A DNA stretch of 5,006 bases, taken from positions 1 to 5,006 of the forward strand of contig JAOUFX010000314.1 in assembly GCA_029857975.1 (NCBI GenBank), given 5' to 3'. Source of the stretch: Deltaproteobacteria bacterium. GTDB lineage: Bacteria; Desulfobacterota; SM23-61. The stretch's first letter is position 1. Every line of letters begins with the position of its first letter. The notes beneath the pieces were generated by a model that made no database searches, was not told the DNA's origin, and saw only the letters and a list, made by a program, of their open reading frames with translations. The translations under genes and the position numbers were made by a program. This document shows positions 3,469 through 5,006 of the stretch, in pieces.

Positions 3469-4620
3469 CTATTTAATGCCCCGTGGTTTTTTTGAAGTTT
3501 TGTATTTCAGTAAGGCGGCAACCCCTCCGGCCTTCAACAAGGGAGAAAAGTTCTCCGTAAAAAAAAGGTCCACCCCCTGGGATTGGGCTTTCGACAAAAT
3601 TTTTTCGCGCAAGTTGGAAGGAAAGATTGTTGCCTGGCAATAAGGACAGGATCTCGGCACCCCTCCTATACCGAGAGAATCGCAGCCCGGACACCCCCAG
3701 CCCGTGGCCTTGAACCGGGCATCGAAAACCATACGTTCAATTTGATGATTCTGCAACGCACTCAGGGTTGCTTCGGTTCCGGATGTTGCCCGGCCCAAAG
3801 GTTCAGCCTCCTCCAGTAGGTACTTCGAAAATGTTTCTGCTTTTTCTTTGGAAATGGCCCACAGGACTTCCGCGGCGGTAGATAGTAATTTATGATCGGG
3901 GGCATGAAGATCCAAGACAGAAAGAGGAACCATTTTCTTTATTAAAGATGCGGGCAGCTGTTTTTTCAGCTCCGCCTCCATCTCCTCTTCGGCGGCAAGA
4001 AAAAGACATTCTGGGTTTTCCCCAAGGGTCAGTTTTTTTACATTCTCCACGATTTCTTTACCCCGTTGTTTGCTGTGTTCCTGGAGGTGGCGCTGGAATC
4101 TGGGCAGTGACCACCCCATGCGCCCGAAACGAGTGGTATGCTTATTTTCCCAGGAAAGGTTAATCTGTTTGCTCAGGGTACCCAGGCGAATAAGAAAAAG
4201 GCGGGCCTGGCGAGAATTAGCTTCCACCACAGCATGCGTTTGGTAAAGGGCTTTGTGGCGGACCAAAGAGAAAAGTTGGGGGATGGAGGATAGGGTCACG
4301 TCATTTTCCGGGGAGAGAGGCATGGGGATGGGGAGGAATAAATCATCGGCGGCGCAAGCAAAAATGGCAATGCCTTTCCAGGCTGGGTCCAACTCTTCTT
4401 CCAGGTACTTCTGAATTCGTTTTATATCTTGGTTGCAAAGGGATTGTTCGGCGGCGCGAGCAGGAAGAAGGCTGGATATTTCCCGCAATCGGGTTTTAAG
4501 GAAAACCGGGTAGAGTTTTTTCCCGGTCCGGTTGGGTCTTAAATCCAAATAAACGGATAAAAAAGATTTCTGTCCAGGAGTTACTCTGACCAACCTCTGA
4601 AGCAATTCATCGAGTGGCAT
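3469..4620 (-). CDS. bacterial eRF1/Vms1-like (baeRF-type) protein with zinc ribbon
   Basis: 383 residues from the ATG at 4620. An N-terminal part (about 17-28, KSFLSVYLDLRP) leads to a middle domain (about 125-240) with VVEANSRQARLFLIRLG and GRMGWSLPRFQRHLQEH (166-182). The latter corresponds to the GGQ-loop region of archaeo-eukaryotic release factors (GGQSxxRFxR in eRF1). A C-terminal domain follows with a zinc ribbon (Cys310, Cys313, Cys325, Cys328) and the ending LLKAGGVAALLKY, typical of the eRF1/Pelota C-terminal fold. Known: bacterial relatives (baeRF families, possibly family 10) are predicted ribosome-associated peptide-release or rescue factors; experimental function is limited. 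Here the Gly-Gly-Gln equivalent reads Met-Gly-Trp, and the nearby Gln I recall in relatives is Leu, so catalysis is doubtful. A GTG six bases upstream (4626) is only 3 bases from AGGAGG (4630-4635), while the ATG has 9, so ATG is preferred. The gene stands alone. Confidence 0.75.
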   Translation of the reverse strand: MPLDELLQRLVRVTPGQKSFLSVYLDLRPNRTGKKLYPVFLKTRLREISSLLPARAAEQSLCNQDIKRIQKYLEEELDPAWKGIAIFACAADDLFLPIPMPLSPENDVTLSSIPQLFSLVRHKALYQTHAVVEANSRQARLFLIRLGTLSKQINLSWENKHTTRFGRMGWSLPRFQRHLQEHSKQRGKEIVENVKKLTLGENPECLFLAAEEEMEAELKKQLPASLIKKMVPLSVLDLHAPDHKLLSTAAEVLWAISKEKAETFSKYLLEEAEPLGRATSGTEATLSALQNHQIERMVFDARFKATGWGCPGCDSLGIGGVPRSCPYCQATIFPSNLREKILSKAQSQGVDLFFTENFSPLLKAGGVAALLKYKTSKKPRGIK

Positions 4621-4629
4621 GATCACCGA

Positions 4630-4635
4630 CCTCCT
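4630..4635 (-). promoter_or_regulatory. ribosome binding site deciding the start of the baeRF gene
   Basis: AGGAGG on the - strand, within AAAGGAGGT, is 9 bases from the ATG at 4620 and only 3 from the GTG at 4626. This favours the ATG. Confidence 0.8.
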
Positions 4636-4706
4636 TTCCCGATAAAGGGGGGATATCCGTCAGTAAAAGTTCGTTTGCTCCTCCTTTCTTTTTTTAAGTT
4701 TAATTT

Positions 4707-4736
4707 ATTTTAAGCTATAAATCTTTCTAAAAACAA
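4707..4736 (-). promoter_or_regulatory. possible promoter of the baeRF gene
   Basis: On the - strand, TTGTTT (4736-4731), 18 bases, then TAAAAT (4712-4707) in an AT-rich stretch. Both boxes are imperfect. The leader would be about 80 bases and contains a second, unused AGGAGG (4685-4680) with no start codon at a suitable distance. Confidence 0.4.
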
Positions 4737-4771
4737 GAGGGTGTTTCATCCCAACAGGATTTCCCCATTCC

Positions 4772-5006
4772 CTAAACGTATTTGACAAGGTCAAGGAACC
4801 CGGTGAGAAGAGCTGTGGGTTGAGCCTTCTCCAAATCTTCCCTGGCGGTATTTCCCGTCGGCACGGCGTAAACTTTCATCTCCGCATTTTTAGCGGTTTG
4901 GATGTCGATTACGGAATCACCGACAAAGACGGTAACATCCTTTTTCAACCCCATTTTCTCCATGGCGAAAAAAAGCATTTCCGGATGAGGCTTGTTTTGC
5001 GGGACA
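4772..5006 (-). CDS. HAD-family phosphatase, C-terminal part (phosphoglycolate phosphatase-like; cut by window edge)
   Basis: The frame stays open from the window edge to the TAA at 4772-4774, so the internal Met at 4978 is not the start. The visible part begins VPQNKPHPEML. KPHP is the HAD motif III lysine region, followed by FVGDSVIDIQTAKNAEMK, motif IV with the Mg-binding Asp of GDS and the second Asp of the D-I pair, then KVYAVPTGN. The tail EDLEKAQPTALLTGFLDLVKYV is typical of Gph/PpaX-type phosphatases, where it places the domain near a 'dL..ll' ending. The nucleophile motif (DxD) and cap domain lie beyond the window. Known: these enzymes hydrolyse small phosphomonoesters such as 2-phosphoglycolate or pyrophosphate. 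The substrate cannot be set from this fragment. No clear terminator follows before the baeRF gene 146 bases downstream on the same strand. Confidence 0.88.
   Translation of the reverse strand, partial: VPQNKPHPEMLFFAMEKMGLKKDVTVFVGDSVIDIQTAKNAEMKVYAVPTGNTAREDLEKAQPTALLTGFLDLVKYV

Noticed and set aside
4680..4685. Second AGGAGG upstream of the baeRF gene as the start of a leader peptide
   Set aside because: No ATG, GTG or TTG lies at a usable distance after it on the minus strand.
4772..4978. HAD protein starting at the Met at 4978
   Set aside because: The frame continues upstream to the window edge and includes the KPHP motif, so the Met is internal.

Overview
The window looks like a piece of chromosome from an anaerobic, Gram-negative bacterium of the Deltaproteobacteria/Desulfobacterota type. 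The evidence for this is indirect: two lipoprotein genes with outer-membrane-style sorting residues, many palindromic repeat elements of the kind scattered through such genomes, mixed GC content, and a probable selenoprotein gene. The taxonomic guess is inference.

Layout. (1) 1-300 (+): the end of an SCP2 sterol-carrier-like domain protein, probably cut by the window edge, facing a small membrane-anchored hypothetical protein (318-611, -). (2) 612-994: a gene-free stretch with a 10-bp tandem repeat. (3) 994-1815 (+): a redox/zinc cluster. It holds thioredoxin (WCGPC), then 16 bases later a 53-codon membrane protein gene interrupted by one in-frame TGA, then an FmdB-type zinc ribbon protein. 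The array ends at a strong two-way terminator (1857-1894). (4) 1923-3005 (-): a two-gene lipoprotein operon (SmpA/BamE-like, then a YajG-like lipoprotein) with a clear sigma70 promoter. (5) 3001-3445: a dense block of inverted repeats, including a MITE-like element with about 22-bp ends, a 'VIPAKAG'-type palindrome and a perfect 15-bp hairpin. (6) 3469-4620 (-): an eRF1/Vms1-like (baeRF) protein with a zinc ribbon. (7) 4772-5006 (-): the C-terminal part of a HAD-family phosphatase.

The standout is the short gene at 1344-1505. Its TGA at codon 30 falls where the small DUF6132-like membrane proteins I recall carry a conserved cysteine. The reading frame stays sensible on both sides: a glycine-zipper helix before, and Cys-Asn-Pro followed by a second glycine-rich helix after. 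A stem-loop able to act as a SECIS element begins within the TGA itself. I read it as an undescribed or little-described selenoprotein, co-transcribed with thioredoxin, which is its likely reductant. The competing reading is a point-mutated pseudogene or a sequencing error.
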